Shown here: positions 1 to 6,802 of the stretch, one piece after another | Position numbering within the stretch: position 1 is the stretch's first letter | How the letters are laid out: each line of letters starts with the position of its first letter | Source of the DNA: an uncultured bacterium | Lineage (GTDB): Bacteria > Eisenbacteria > RBG-16-71-46 > CAIMUX01 | Reading direction: 5' to 3' | Length of the DNA stretch: 12,244 nt | NCBI GenBank assembly: GCA_946886185.1 | Contig: CAMPIC010000033.1 | Location: 1 to 12,244 of the forward strand | Notes under the pieces: model-generated | The model's database searches: none | What the model was told of the DNA's origin: nothing | The model's input: only the letters and a program-made list of their open reading frames with translations | Position numbers and translations under genes: made by a program

Positions 1-2
1 GT

Positions 3-32
3 ACCCGGTCCCCCACCCGGTCTCAACCGGGT
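3..32. repeat. Repeated ACCCGGT arms with a hairpin ahead of the inositol monophosphatase gene
   Basis: ACCCGGT occurs at 3-9 and 15-21, and its exact complement ACCGGGT at 26-32. The second and third copies form a 7-bp perfect stem with a 4-nt loop, followed by only three T. The first copy could pair with the third instead, so two exclusive hairpins are possible. This may be the terminator of a gene left of the window, or a leader structure of the following gene. The short T run makes a classical terminator uncertain. Confidence 0.4.
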
Positions 33-45
33 TTCGAGCCGGCAG

Positions 46-879
46 ATGGAGTGGCTCCGCGGGATTTCCCAGGAGAGGAGAGCGTTGGAAGACCTGTACG
101 CATTCGCGGTGCGGATCGCGCTGGAGGCCGGGAAGCGGCTCGCGCAGGCGCATGGAACGGTGACCCGCTCGACGGTCAACTACAAGGGGTGGCGCAACTT
201 GGTCACCGAGTTGGATGTCGAGGTCGAGCAGCTGCTGATCTCCCGGATCCGGGAGCGGTATCCGGCCGATTCGATCCGCGCGGAAGAGGGGGGCGGCGAC
301 CGACCGGGAGCCGAGCTGCAGTCGGCCAGCTCCCGCCGGTGGGTGATCGATCCCCTCGACGGGACGACGAACTACGTGCATCGGCATCCCTTCTACTGCG
401 TCTCCATCGGAGTCGAGGATGTCTCCGGGCCGCTCCTCGGAGTGATTTACGCCCCGCGCCTGGAAGAGCTGTTCACCGCGAGCCGCGGTCAGGGAGCGAC
501 GCTCAACGGAGAGCCGATCCGGGTTTCGGGGGAGGGGGAGCTGAGCCGTTCTCTGCTCGCCTCCGGCTTCGCCTACGCTCATGGGACCGATGAGGACCAG
601 AACCTGCGCAACTGGGCCCGCCTCGCCAGCAAGTGCCGGGGCCTGCGGCGGTGCGGGTCGGCGGCGCTCGATCTGGCTTACGTGGCCGATGGTCGCTACG
701 ACGGATTCTGGGAGCTCGGCCTGAACCCGTGGGATGTTGCCGCGGGGGCGATCCTCGTCCAGGAAGCGGGCGGAACGGTCACCGACTGCGCGGGGGGACC
801 TTCGTATCATGACGGCGCGTCGATCGCCGCCTCGAACGCGCGCATCCATGCCCAGCTTCTCGAAAACCTCACGTTCTGA
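46..879 (+). CDS. suhB: Inositol monophosphatase family protein (SuhB-like)
   Basis: Predicted Mg2+-dependent cytoplasmic phosphatase of the inositol-1-monophosphatase family, hydrolysing myo-inositol phosphate or a related sugar or nucleotide phosphate. The 277 residues match the family's usual length. Seen in order: NLVTELDVEVE near residues 51-61, the metal-binding EE pair at 80-81, the hallmark DPLDGTTN at 102-109, and the second metal motif WDVAAG at 229-234, so all catalytic ligands are present. The start is uncertain. ATG at 46 has a poor ribosome site, whereas an in-frame TTG at 85 follows AGGAGAGGAG (71-80) and would give a 264-residue protein beginning just before the conserved region; I think the TTG start is at least as likely. 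The family is certain, but the substrate cannot be told from sequence: SuhB, CysQ-like 3'-phosphoadenosine phosphatase and histidinol-phosphate phosphatase relatives share these motifs. The symbol is by similarity only. Confidence 0.9.
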   Translation: MEWLRGISQERRALEDLYAFAVRIALEAGKRLAQAHGTVTRSTVNYKGWRNLVTELDVEVEQLLISRIRERYPADSIRAEEGGGDRPGAELQSASSRRWVIDPLDGTTNYVHRHPFYCVSIGVEDVSGPLLGVIYAPRLEELFTASRGQGATLNGEPIRVSGEGELSRSLLASGFAYAHGTDEDQNLRNWARLASKCRGLRRCGSAALDLAYVADGRYDGFWELGLNPWDVAAGAILVQEAGGTVTDCAGGPSYHDGASIAASNARIHAQLLENLTF

Positions 880-1086
880 CTCGGTGGTGTTCCGCGAGCG
901 GTGCACGGCACGCGCGGGGGACGCTGCAGATCAGAGAGAGCGCGAGCGCGAGCCCACCCTCGGGATACGGCTCGTTGCTCGAACTAGATGCGCGATCGCG
1001 AGACTGCCTCTATAGTTTCGCCGGGCACGGTCGACGGAATGACCGGCCCACCATCGTTGACGCCGTGCACGGGCGGGAGGAATGCG

Positions 1087-1293
1087 ATGTCGCTGGACAT
1101 CCGAGAGTCGATCCAAAGCATGAAGATGCGCCACCCTCGCTTGCGGTGGGAAGTCCTCGAGCCCGGGCAGGTGAGTCGATTCATCCGCAAGCTCGGCTAT
1201 GAGAGTGAATACGACCGCTGCAAGTACGACGTCATCTACTTCCACGAGGATGGCCAGGAAAAGGCGATGGTGATCTGGGGCTTGGTGGAGTAG
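1087..1293 (+). CDS. Small hypothetical protein, 68 residues
   Basis: No family recognised. The ATG at 1087 follows GGGAGG (1075-1080) at a good distance, which favours it over the longer reading that begins at 988 and lacks a site. The product is soluble-looking, with no signal peptide or membrane segment. It has a charged N-terminal half with two M/K/R-rich turns, then an aromatic, acidic C-terminal half (residues about 36-68: YESEYDRCKYDVIYFHEDG, then a hydrophobic MVIWGLVE end) that looks like two beta strands. A single cysteine is present. A TATAGT hexamer at 1011-1016 could be a -10 element, but no -35 is visible at the right distance. It stands alone, converging on the lipoprotein gene. 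The strong ribosome site and coherent composition make it a credible gene; function unknown. Confidence 0.6.
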   Translation: MSLDIRESIQSMKMRHPRLRWEVLEPGQVSRFIRKLGYESEYDRCKYDVIYFHEDGQEKAMVIWGLVE

Positions 1294-1338
1294 ATCGTCC
1301 TCACGCTCCACCGTCCCGAGCGGTGTGCCCTCATGCCG

Positions 1339-1379
1339 CGAGAGCAGAGCGAAGCCTCCTGCACCCCGCTCTGCTCTCG
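1339..1379. terminator. Bidirectional hairpin between convergent genes
   Basis: CGAGAGCAGAGCG (1339-1351) and its exact complement (1367-1379) form a 13-bp perfect stem with a 15-nt loop. It lies 45 bp after the small gene's stop and 19 bp after the lipoprotein gene's stop on the other strand, the expected place for a shared terminator. There is no T tract on either side, so it would be a non-canonical terminator or an mRNA-end stabiliser. Confidence 0.6.
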
Positions 1380-1398
1380 GCAGTTCCGGCACAGTGGC

Positions 1399-2094
1399 TC
1401 AGCCGATGATTCCGCCCGGCGCGGCGCGCTCACCGCTGTCTTCGAACGGAGGTTGCGCGGTGACGTCCGCTCTCGGTCCGGAGAACGCGAGCCGGGAGGT
1501 GGCATCGAAGTGCACCACGAAGTTCGGAACGTTGCCGCGATAGAGCTGCACGTCCACTTCCCAGGTCTTTCCCTTCGGTAGTGTTTTGGGACCGCGGATC
1601 ACTACGAAGCGCCCGTTTCCCTCCTCGGGATAGACGAGATGCGGGACCGGCGGATAGTGCGCGTCGAGCAATCGCTGGTGGGGGAAGTCGTCGACCGAAG
1701 TGAGCACGATGCCGTCGAGGGTCACGCTCCAGCCCGATTCGGGCAAATCGCCCGGCACAGCCACGAGAAGCCGAACGTCCTGGGCGACGCGGGGGCCGCG
1801 GTTGGTGACCCGCACCGAGAACGATTCCGCATGCGTCACCGTGCTGTATTGAAACCAGGGAGACGCATTCTCGTCGGCGTACCACTGGTTCGGATCGTCG
1901 GTGTCGAGAACGAGGTTCGTGAGAAATCGCGCCAAGAGAGGATCTTGCGGGTCTTCGGAGCTGAACCCGGAGCTCGTCGAGCCATGATCGCCGGCCGCGG
2001 GCACGACGACTGCATCGCGATCCGCGCATCCCGCCAACGGGATCGCGAGCATGAGCGCCAGCGACGGCGCGTTGGGCCAGAACCTTCCGGTCAT
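1399..2094 (-). CDS. Secreted lipoprotein with a DUF11-like beta domain, function unknown
   Basis: The 231-residue product begins with a short signal sequence whose hydrophobic run ends in the lipobox LAGC (residues 20-23), so Cys23 should be lipidated and the protein anchored in the cell envelope. A low-complexity linker (about 24-50: DRDAVVVPAAGDHGSTSSG) follows. Residues about 80-125 (SFSVRVTNRGPRVAQDVRLLVAVPGDLP) resemble the DUF11/CARDB-type beta-sandwich seen in cell-surface proteins, and a second strand-rich part follows (GRFVVIRGPKTLPKGKTWEVDV, written here as two adjacent pieces: GRFVVIRGPKTLPKG and KTWEVDV). No catalytic motif is seen. ATG at 2094 has GGAGGA six bases upstream. It ends next to the convergent hairpin, and the TPR-thioredoxin gene lies upstream on the same strand. 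A structural or binding role at the surface is inference. Confidence 0.8.
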   Translation of the reverse strand: MTGRFWPNAPSLALMLAIPLAGCADRDAVVVPAAGDHGSTSSGFSSEDPQDPLLARFLTNLVLDTDDPNQWYADENASPWFQYSTVTHAESFSVRVTNRGPRVAQDVRLLVAVPGDLPESGWSVTLDGIVLTSVDDFPHQRLLDAHYPPVPHLVYPEEGNGRFVVIRGPKTLPKGKTWEVDVQLYRGNVPNFVVHFDATSRLAFSGPRADVTAQPPFEDSGERAAPGGIIG

Positions 2095-2419
2095 GTGGTG
2101 TCCTCCGCTCCCCCTGACACGGGGCGAAGGATCAAACGCCGTGCCCTTTGCAGCGCGCGGACTGCGATCGGCACGCCGCGCGCGCAGGCTCGATGCGCGC
2201 CAACGACTTGGGAATGAATCGATCTCACGGGGCCTTGGAAGGAGGGCCGTGGGGTGCGCCAGTACACCGTGCAGCCCGCAATCGCGATCGTGCCGTTCGC
2301 AGCGGGGGCGCCTCCTGCGGCGATACGCTCATCACCTTCACGAGGAAGAGGGTGGCTCGCCCACGAAAACCGCCGCAGCAGGGCGAGCTTCGCCGGCGAA
2401 TGCGCGAACGTCCGGCGTG
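2095..2419. other. Intergenic region between the thioredoxin gene and the lipoprotein gene
   Basis: This 325-bp stretch lies between two minus-strand genes. I see no credible gene, although it is open in several frames as G+C-rich DNA usually is. Its right end carries a hairpin (2355-2388) and a palindrome (2389-2400), described separately. Its left end holds the GGAGGA ribosome site of the lipoprotein gene. No convincing -35/-10 pair was found for that gene. Confidence 0.5.
2355..2400 (-). terminator. Hairpin downstream of the TPR-thioredoxin gene
   Basis: GCTCGCCC (2355-2362) and GGGCGAGC (2381-2388) form a perfect 8-bp stem with an 18-nt loop, adjoining a perfect 12-bp palindrome TTCGCCGGCGAA (2389-2400). 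Together they begin 20 bp after the stop of the minus-strand TPR-thioredoxin gene. No T run follows, so this is a candidate non-canonical terminator or a 3'-end stabilising structure. Confidence 0.4.
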
Positions 2420-3931
2420 CTACAGATCCAGCAGAGCGTCCGCCATCCAGTGGAGCTGCTCGGGGAGATTCGGATCGAATCCTTGATGGCGGTAGTTGAT
2501 GCGTCCTTCCGGTCCGATCACGAGGAGAGTCGGAATCGAGCTCACCGAGTAGTGCTGCGCGACCTCCTGCGTGCCCAGGAGCACCGGCATCGGATAGCCG
2601 TTCTGCTTCCAGAACGGTTCGACCGAACGCCCGCCGTCGCGCTCGAACACGTTCACGCAGAACACTTCCACATTCTGCTGCTTCTTTTCGTAATAGGTTT
2701 GCAGCGCAGGCAAGGATTTCCGGCAGGGACCGCACCAGGTCGCCCAGAAATCGAGGATGACCACCTTTCCGCGGAGATCGGACAGTTTGACCGATCCTCC
2801 ACCCTGGCGCGGCAGCTCGAAGTCGGGGGCGGCCAGATCCAGCCGCTCCGCGCGCAAGGTTCGCCGCAGCTCAGGTTCGTGCGCGGCCCGATTCGCGGTC
2901 GCGCGTTCGATGAGCGGCGCGAGTCGGCCTGACTCGCGCAAGGGAGCGAGCGCGCCGTCCAGTTGGAACGCGATCGGATCGTGGAAACCGGCCGCCACCG
3001 CTTGTTGCAAATCGTCGAAGGCGCGATCGGGCTCGTTCAGCGACATCCGAATCCGCGCCGCGGTGTAGAGGAGCGCGGACTGTCCGGGAAGCGCATTCCC
3101 GAGATCTTCCAACAGCGCGACCGTCTGCTGGGACCATTCTTGGCCGGTGCCGTTCTGCTGCGCTTCCTTTCCCGAGTCATCCAGGGCCTCGAACAACGCC
3201 TGGCGGGGCCGAACGCTCTCGGGATCGGTCTCCATCCCACGGCGTAGCGCGAGCACCCGAGATTCCGAATCGTTCGCCTGCTCGTACATCCGGCTGAGAG
3301 TCAAGAACGTGAGATAGTTGTCCGGCTGGAGTCGCGCCGCTCGCAGCAATCGATCCTTGACGCCGGCGAGATTCGCCTGCGGGCGCGTGAGCTCGAGACT
3401 CGCGAGCGCGACCAGCGCCGGAGCGAATTCGGGATCGAGCTCGAGCGCTTTCTGAAAGAGCTTCTCTCCCTCCGTCTGGTCACTCGTCAAACCGAGGTAG
3501 TAGACGTACCGTGCATCCTCAGGATGCTCCGCTCGGAGCGCCTCGAGATCCTCATGGAGCCTGGCCGTTTCACCCAGTTTCGTCGCGACCTGAACGTACA
3601 GCTCGACGATCTCGATCGCCTCCGGATCGGCGAGGGCTTGTTCACGTACCCGTCTCGAGAAATCCGGTCCAAGGTCGGCCCCCTTGCTCCACCAGGCGTG
3701 GAGGAACTCCGACTGCATCTGGGTGCGTGCGACCTCGCGCGCCGAGATCGCCGCGAGGTCGGGATCGGCGGCTGCCCACGCCGGCGATCCGAGGCAGGAG
3801 ACGATCACTCCCACCGCGACGAGCAGCGCGCGGATGGATCTGCCCGGCGTCCACATCCGCGTGGCAGTGCTGGCGCCGGCCCTGGGCGTGCGGAGGTCGA
3901 AAGAAATCGCGTGCAGATCATGATTTCGCAT
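2420..3931 (-). CDS. Exported TPR protein with a C-terminal TlpA/ResA-type thioredoxin domain
   Basis: Predicted extracytoplasmic thiol-disulfide oxidoreductase joined to a tetratricopeptide scaffold (503 residues). ATG at 3931 is chosen because GGGAGGAG lies six bases upstream; the reading stays open further but without a site. A hydrophobic segment near residues 35-48 follows an unusually long basic leader. It ends with both a lipobox-like IVSC (43-46) and an AWA-A peptidase I site near 54, so lipoprotein or soluble periplasmic is open. Met26 would give a more normal signal length. Residues about 75-330 are helical repeats with TPR spacing (EKLFQKALELDPEFAPALVA, then DRLLRAARLQPDNYLTFLTL). 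From about 375 a thioredoxin fold follows: APDFELPRQGG, FWATWCGPCRK with Cys400 and Cys403, and the cis-proline SSIPT (Pro467). All active-site residues are present. It diverges from the sigma-54 activator gene, suggesting shared control. Its substrate is not evident; disulfide or c-type cytochrome maturation is only one possibility. Confidence 0.9.
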   Translation of the reverse strand: MRNHDLHAISFDLRTPRAGASTATRMWTPGRSIRALLVAVGVIVSCLGSPAWAAADPDLAAISAREVARTQMQSEFLHAWWSKGADLGPDFSRRVREQALADPEAIEIVELYVQVATKLGETARLHEDLEALRAEHPEDARYVYYLGLTSDQTEGEKLFQKALELDPEFAPALVALASLELTRPQANLAGVKDRLLRAARLQPDNYLTFLTLSRMYEQANDSESRVLALRRGMETDPESVRPRQALFEALDDSGKEAQQNGTGQEWSQQTVALLEDLGNALPGQSALLYTAARIRMSLNEPDRAFDDLQQAVAAGFHDPIAFQLDGALAPLRESGRLAPLIERATANRAAHEPELRRTLRAERLDLAAPDFELPRQGGGSVKLSDLRGKVVILDFWATWCGPCRKSLPALQTYYEKKQQNVEVFCVNVFERDGGRSVEPFWKQNGYPMPVLLGTQEVAQHYSVSSIPTLLVIGPEGRINYRHQGFDPNLPEQLHWMADALLDL

Positions 3932-3998
3932 GGGTGGCTCCTCCCGACTCCGTTGAGGCGACGCTATGTCGTCGTAGTGTGCCAGGAGCGGAGGAAGA

Positions 3999-4013
3999 AC
4001 GTCCAGTGGACGT
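3999..4013. promoter_or_regulatory. Perfect 15-bp palindrome, candidate operator or activator site
   Basis: ACGTCCA-G-TGGACGT is a perfect inverted repeat with a single central base. It lies 68 bp upstream of the TPR-thioredoxin start codon and about 170 bp upstream of the -24 element of the sigma-54 promoter, a usual distance for an enhancer-binding protein. GAGG and CCTC flank it almost symmetrically. Which protein binds is unknown; the neighbouring activator is the obvious candidate. Confidence 0.45.
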
Positions 4014-4179
4014 CCTCTTTCTCCCGCGCCGTTCTCCCATGCAGGTCTCGAATCGCCCGATGCGCGTCGAGAAATCGTCGATCCGCGCTTCCGGCGCGGC
4101 GGGAAACGAGTATCCGCGACCCGCTTGAAGCCGCCGCGCGATAGAGCGATTCCCTGCATCGAGATACCGCGCGGATCGC

Positions 4180-4196
4180 TTGGCAAGGTCGTTGCG
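4180..4196 (+). promoter_or_regulatory. Sigma-54 (-24/-12) promoter
   Basis: TTGGCAAGGTCGTTGCG matches the sigma-54 consensus YTGGCACGRNNNTTGCW at nearly all conserved positions. The invariant GG (4182-4183) and GC (4194-4195) are exactly 10 bp apart. Transcription would begin near 4207, about 70 bp before the ATG of a gene that itself encodes a sigma-54 activator, on the same strand. Confidence 0.65.
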
Positions 4197-4278
4197 TGGC
4201 ACGCGCCCCCGGGGTCTGCGATGCGGCCGTACGTTGTCCGTTCGCCGAGCTCGGCAACACCATCGCAGGAGGGTCCCC

Positions 4279-6486
4279 ATGACGAATGCAACCAGGGCGG
4301 TGAACGTCCTTTCCAATTCCGATCGCATGCGAGCCTGGCGCGATCACGCGCTCGCGCTGGCGCACGAGGGAAAGTGGCGCGAGGCGAGTGCGCTGCAGCG
4401 CGCGCTCGTCTCCTGTCACGACGGCCGCGCTCCTCGCGAGGAGATGCAGGACCGATACCGTCTGTTGCGCTGGCAGCTCGCGCTCGGCTGCTGGCGGGAA
4501 GCGCTCGAAGAGATCGACGCGCTCTATCCGCGTCTGTCCAGGCGCGATGGCGGAAGCGGCCCGGCGGCCGGCTGGCTCTTTCTGGCGCGCGGCATCGCGC
4601 AATTCCAGGTGGGATGGGGACCGCGCGCCCGGCGTTCGTTCTCGGTGGTGCTGCGCGTCGCGCGGCGATCGTCCCCGCGCCTGCTCGAGACCGCGCTCGA
4701 AGTGGTAGCCGCGGTCGAAACGCAGCGGGGCGCTCGGCCGGAGCGCGCCGCCTTCCTCGCCCGGGCGCCCGCGCGAGCGCGCCGGCGCCGCGCGCGCCCG
4801 GAAGGCGCCATCCCCACGGGAGAGGAGATCGATGAGCTGCTGCGCGAGCCAGGGACCTTCACGCTCCTGCGCCAGCCTCTTCCGCGCCATGGATTCTGCT
4901 GGTCCCGGCTTACCGAGCTGCTCCTCGGTCCGCGGCGGCTGCGCGAATGGCTCTCGAGCCCGCCCGCGGGAGGGACGATGCTGCTGGACTGCTGGCTCTG
5001 TCTGAGCGACCACGATCCCACCGGCACCGTGCCGGTCTGGCTGGCGCCGCGGTTGGCGCGGGAAGCGGAGGAGCTGGCGTGCGGAGCCGAGCCGCACCGG
5101 CGGTCGCGCGTGTTCGAAGCGATGGCGAACCTGGCGGCGCGATTCACCGAGCCGTGGGCCCGGGCGGAGCTGCTTTCCGCGGTCTCCGCGCTCGCGCTCT
5201 GGTGCATCGAGAGTGCCGACGGGGCGCGATCCACGCGCAGACTGGCGCGCGCGCGTGCCGATCTGGGGCTCGCCGCCGGACTCTTTCGCCAACTCGGCCT
5301 CGAGCGCCGCGCCCAGGAGTGCGAAGAACGCTGGCTCGAGCTCGGACGCAAGGACGAGTCAGCGTTCCGTGTCATGGCGCCGCCGGCGGACGCGGGATGG
5401 ACCCTGCGCGGCAAGCTCAGTCTCGAATCGGTGCGGCGCCGCTGCGAAGCGGCCGGTTTCGTGACTGCCGATCCGAGAGTGCTGCGCGACATGTCCCGCC
5501 TCGTCCTCCTGGCATCGAGCCCGCTTCCCGTCCTGATCCTGGGGGAGAGCGGGACCGGCAAGGAGGTGGTCGCGCGCGCCTTGCATCGTTGGAGCGCGCG
5601 GCCCGGCGAGTGCGTCGCCATCCATTGCGGGGCGATTCCTCGCGATCTGCTCGAAAGCGAGCTTTTCGGCCACTCCCGGGGCGCGTTCACAGGAGCGATG
5701 GGGGAGAAGCCCGGGCTGGTGGAGGTCTCCGATGGCGGCACCCTCTTTCTGGACGAGATCGGAGAGATGGGAACCGAGGCGCAGATGAAGGTGCTGCGCG
5801 TGCTGGAGAGCGGGGAGGTGCGCCGGGTGGGCGACCTCCGTGCGCGTCGTGTGCTGATCCGACTCGTCGCGGCGACGCACTGCGATCTCGACTTGGCGGT
5901 CCGCGAAGGACGGTTTCGACTCGATCTCCTCCATCGAATTCGCGGCGTGACCATCATGCTCCCCCCCTTGCGCGAGCGGCGCGCCGACATCCCGCGCCTG
6001 GTCGAGCGCTTCTTGTTCGAGGTTCGTGCGCACGGAGCGGTGCACGTTTCCGACGCCGCCCTGGCCAAGCTGCTCTGTTATCCATGGCCCGGGAACGTGC
6101 GCGAGCTCCGGGCCACCGTGCTGCGGGCCGCATACTTCGCGCAGGCGCTGGGCATGGCTCAGATCGGTCCGGAGATGGTGGACTTTCCAGACGAGGACTC
6201 GCTCACCGATTTCCCCGACCTCGGTCCGGTCGGTCGGGCGGAGGCGGACCCGGTCTCGGCCGACGATGTCGCGAACGCGGGACTCGACACGGTGCTGGAG
6301 CGTCTGGAGCGTCGGCTCATCGTGCAGGCTCTGGAGGAAAACGGATGGAATCGCACTCGCACGGCGGAGCGGCTGGGAGGCCTCTCCCGAACCACCCTTC
6401 TGAGTAAGATGAAACGGCTGGGGATCGAGGGAGCGCCCGCCTCGCCGGGGGAACGGGGACTTGCGGGAGTTCCGGACGCCCGTTAG
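4279..6486 (+). CDS. Sigma-54-dependent transcriptional activator with an atypical TPR-like N-terminal region
   Basis: Enhancer-binding activator (735 residues) expected to remodel sigma-54 RNA polymerase by ATP hydrolysis. ATG at 4279 follows AGGAGGG (4267-4273); a TTG 99 bp upstream lies inside the promoter and is rejected. The AAA+ domain (about 400-630) is complete: Walker A GESGTGKE (422-429), the sigma-54-contacting GAFTGA loop (468-473), Walker B GTLFLDEIGEM (487-497), an arginine-finger region FRLDLLHRI, and sensor II PWPGNVREL. A Fis-type helix-turn-helix ends the protein (about 671-717, WNRTRTAERLGGLSRTTLL). The N-terminal 390 or so residues show no receiver, PAS, GAF or V4R motifs. 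They are Arg/Ala/Leu-rich amphipathic helices resembling degenerate TPR units (for example about 16-44, 59-86, 98-130, 324-355), so a protein-protein or ligand-sensing scaffold is inferred. Its targets are unknown; its own promoter and the divergent TPR-thioredoxin gene are candidates. Confidence 0.93.
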   Translation: MTNATRAVNVLSNSDRMRAWRDHALALAHEGKWREASALQRALVSCHDGRAPREEMQDRYRLLRWQLALGCWREALEEIDALYPRLSRRDGGSGPAAGWLFLARGIAQFQVGWGPRARRSFSVVLRVARRSSPRLLETALEVVAAVETQRGARPERAAFLARAPARARRRRARPEGAIPTGEEIDELLREPGTFTLLRQPLPRHGFCWSRLTELLLGPRRLREWLSSPPAGGTMLLDCWLCLSDHDPTGTVPVWLAPRLAREAEELACGAEPHRRSRVFEAMANLAARFTEPWARAELLSAVSALALWCIESADGARSTRRLARARADLGLAAGLFRQLGLERRAQECEERWLELGRKDESAFRVMAPPADAGWTLRGKLSLESVRRRCEAAGFVTADPRVLRDMSRLVLLASSPLPVLILGESGTGKEVVARALHRWSARPGECVAIHCGAIPRDLLESELFGHSRGAFTGAMGEKPGLVEVSDGGTLFLDEIGEMGTEAQMKVLRVLESGEVRRVGDLRARRVLIRLVAATHCDLDLAVREGRFRLDLLHRIRGVTIMLPPLRERRADIPRLVERFLFEVRAHGAVHVSDAALAKLLCYPWPGNVRELRATVLRAAYFAQALGMAQIGPEMVDFPDEDSLTDFPDLGPVGRAEADPVSADDVANAGLDTVLERLERRLIVQALEENGWNRTRTAERLGGLSRTTLLSKMKRLGIEGAPASPGERGLAGVPDAR

Positions 6487-6802
6487 ACTAGCGAATCATC
6501 GTTCGTGTAGGGTGTCCGGGTTATGCGACTCGCTGCGAGCGTTCGATCGACAATCCGATTTGATACCGCTATTCCATACGTGGTATCCTTTCGGAGCTGG
6601 AGTCGTTCCCCCCGTGCATCCCGCGCATCGGGACCGTCGCACCGAGCAGCGCGGTCCGTCGATTGGTGTTCGTCGACAAGATTGGAGGGGGCCGGGTGTC
6701 CCGCTGATCTTCCTGCTCCTTCCCTAGAGCCCAAGGCAAACCTTACCCCCTGCCTTCCGTGGCCCAGGACGATTCGAGCGGGAGACTGCGACCGGCCCCC
6801 TC
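6487..6802. other. Convergent intergenic region, no gene seen
   Basis: This 316-bp stretch lies between the ends of the sigma-54 activator (+) and adenosyltransferase (-) genes. Open frames here lack ribosome sites and family features, so I call none. Weak inverted repeats are GATACC/GGTATC (6562-6567 and 6582-6587), TCCCG/CGGGA (6619-6623 and 6629-6633) and GGACCG/CGGTCC (6631-6636 and 6652-6657). One or more may end transcription, but none has a T tract. A poor sigma-70-like pair, TCGACA (6547) and TATTCC (6570) with a 17-bp spacer, points right with no gene behind it. Confidence 0.5.

Larger units (their letters stand above)
3932..4278. other. Divergent regulatory region
   Basis: This 347-bp gap separates the start codons of the divergent TPR-thioredoxin and sigma-54 activator genes. 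It contains the 15-bp palindrome at 3999-4013 and the sigma-54 promoter at 4180-4196. Its ends are the GGGAGGAG ribosome site of the leftward gene and AGGAGGG (4267-4273) of the rightward gene. I found no convincing sigma-70 promoter for the leftward gene. Confidence 0.6.

Noticed and set aside
3975..3995. Second sigma-54 promoter for the TPR-thioredoxin gene on the minus strand
   Set aside because: A TGGCAC core is present, but the dinucleotide 10 bp downstream of GG is CG, not the required GC.
4180..4278. N-terminal extension of the sigma-54 activator from TTG at 4180
   Set aside because: This TTG is part of the sigma-54 promoter, and the extension is a low-complexity Arg-rich sequence without a ribosome site, while ATG 4279 has AGGAGGG.
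3964..5292. Long minus-strand open frame opposite the activator gene
   Set aside because: Arg/Pro/Gly-rich shadow frame of a G+C-rich gene, without domains or a ribosome site.
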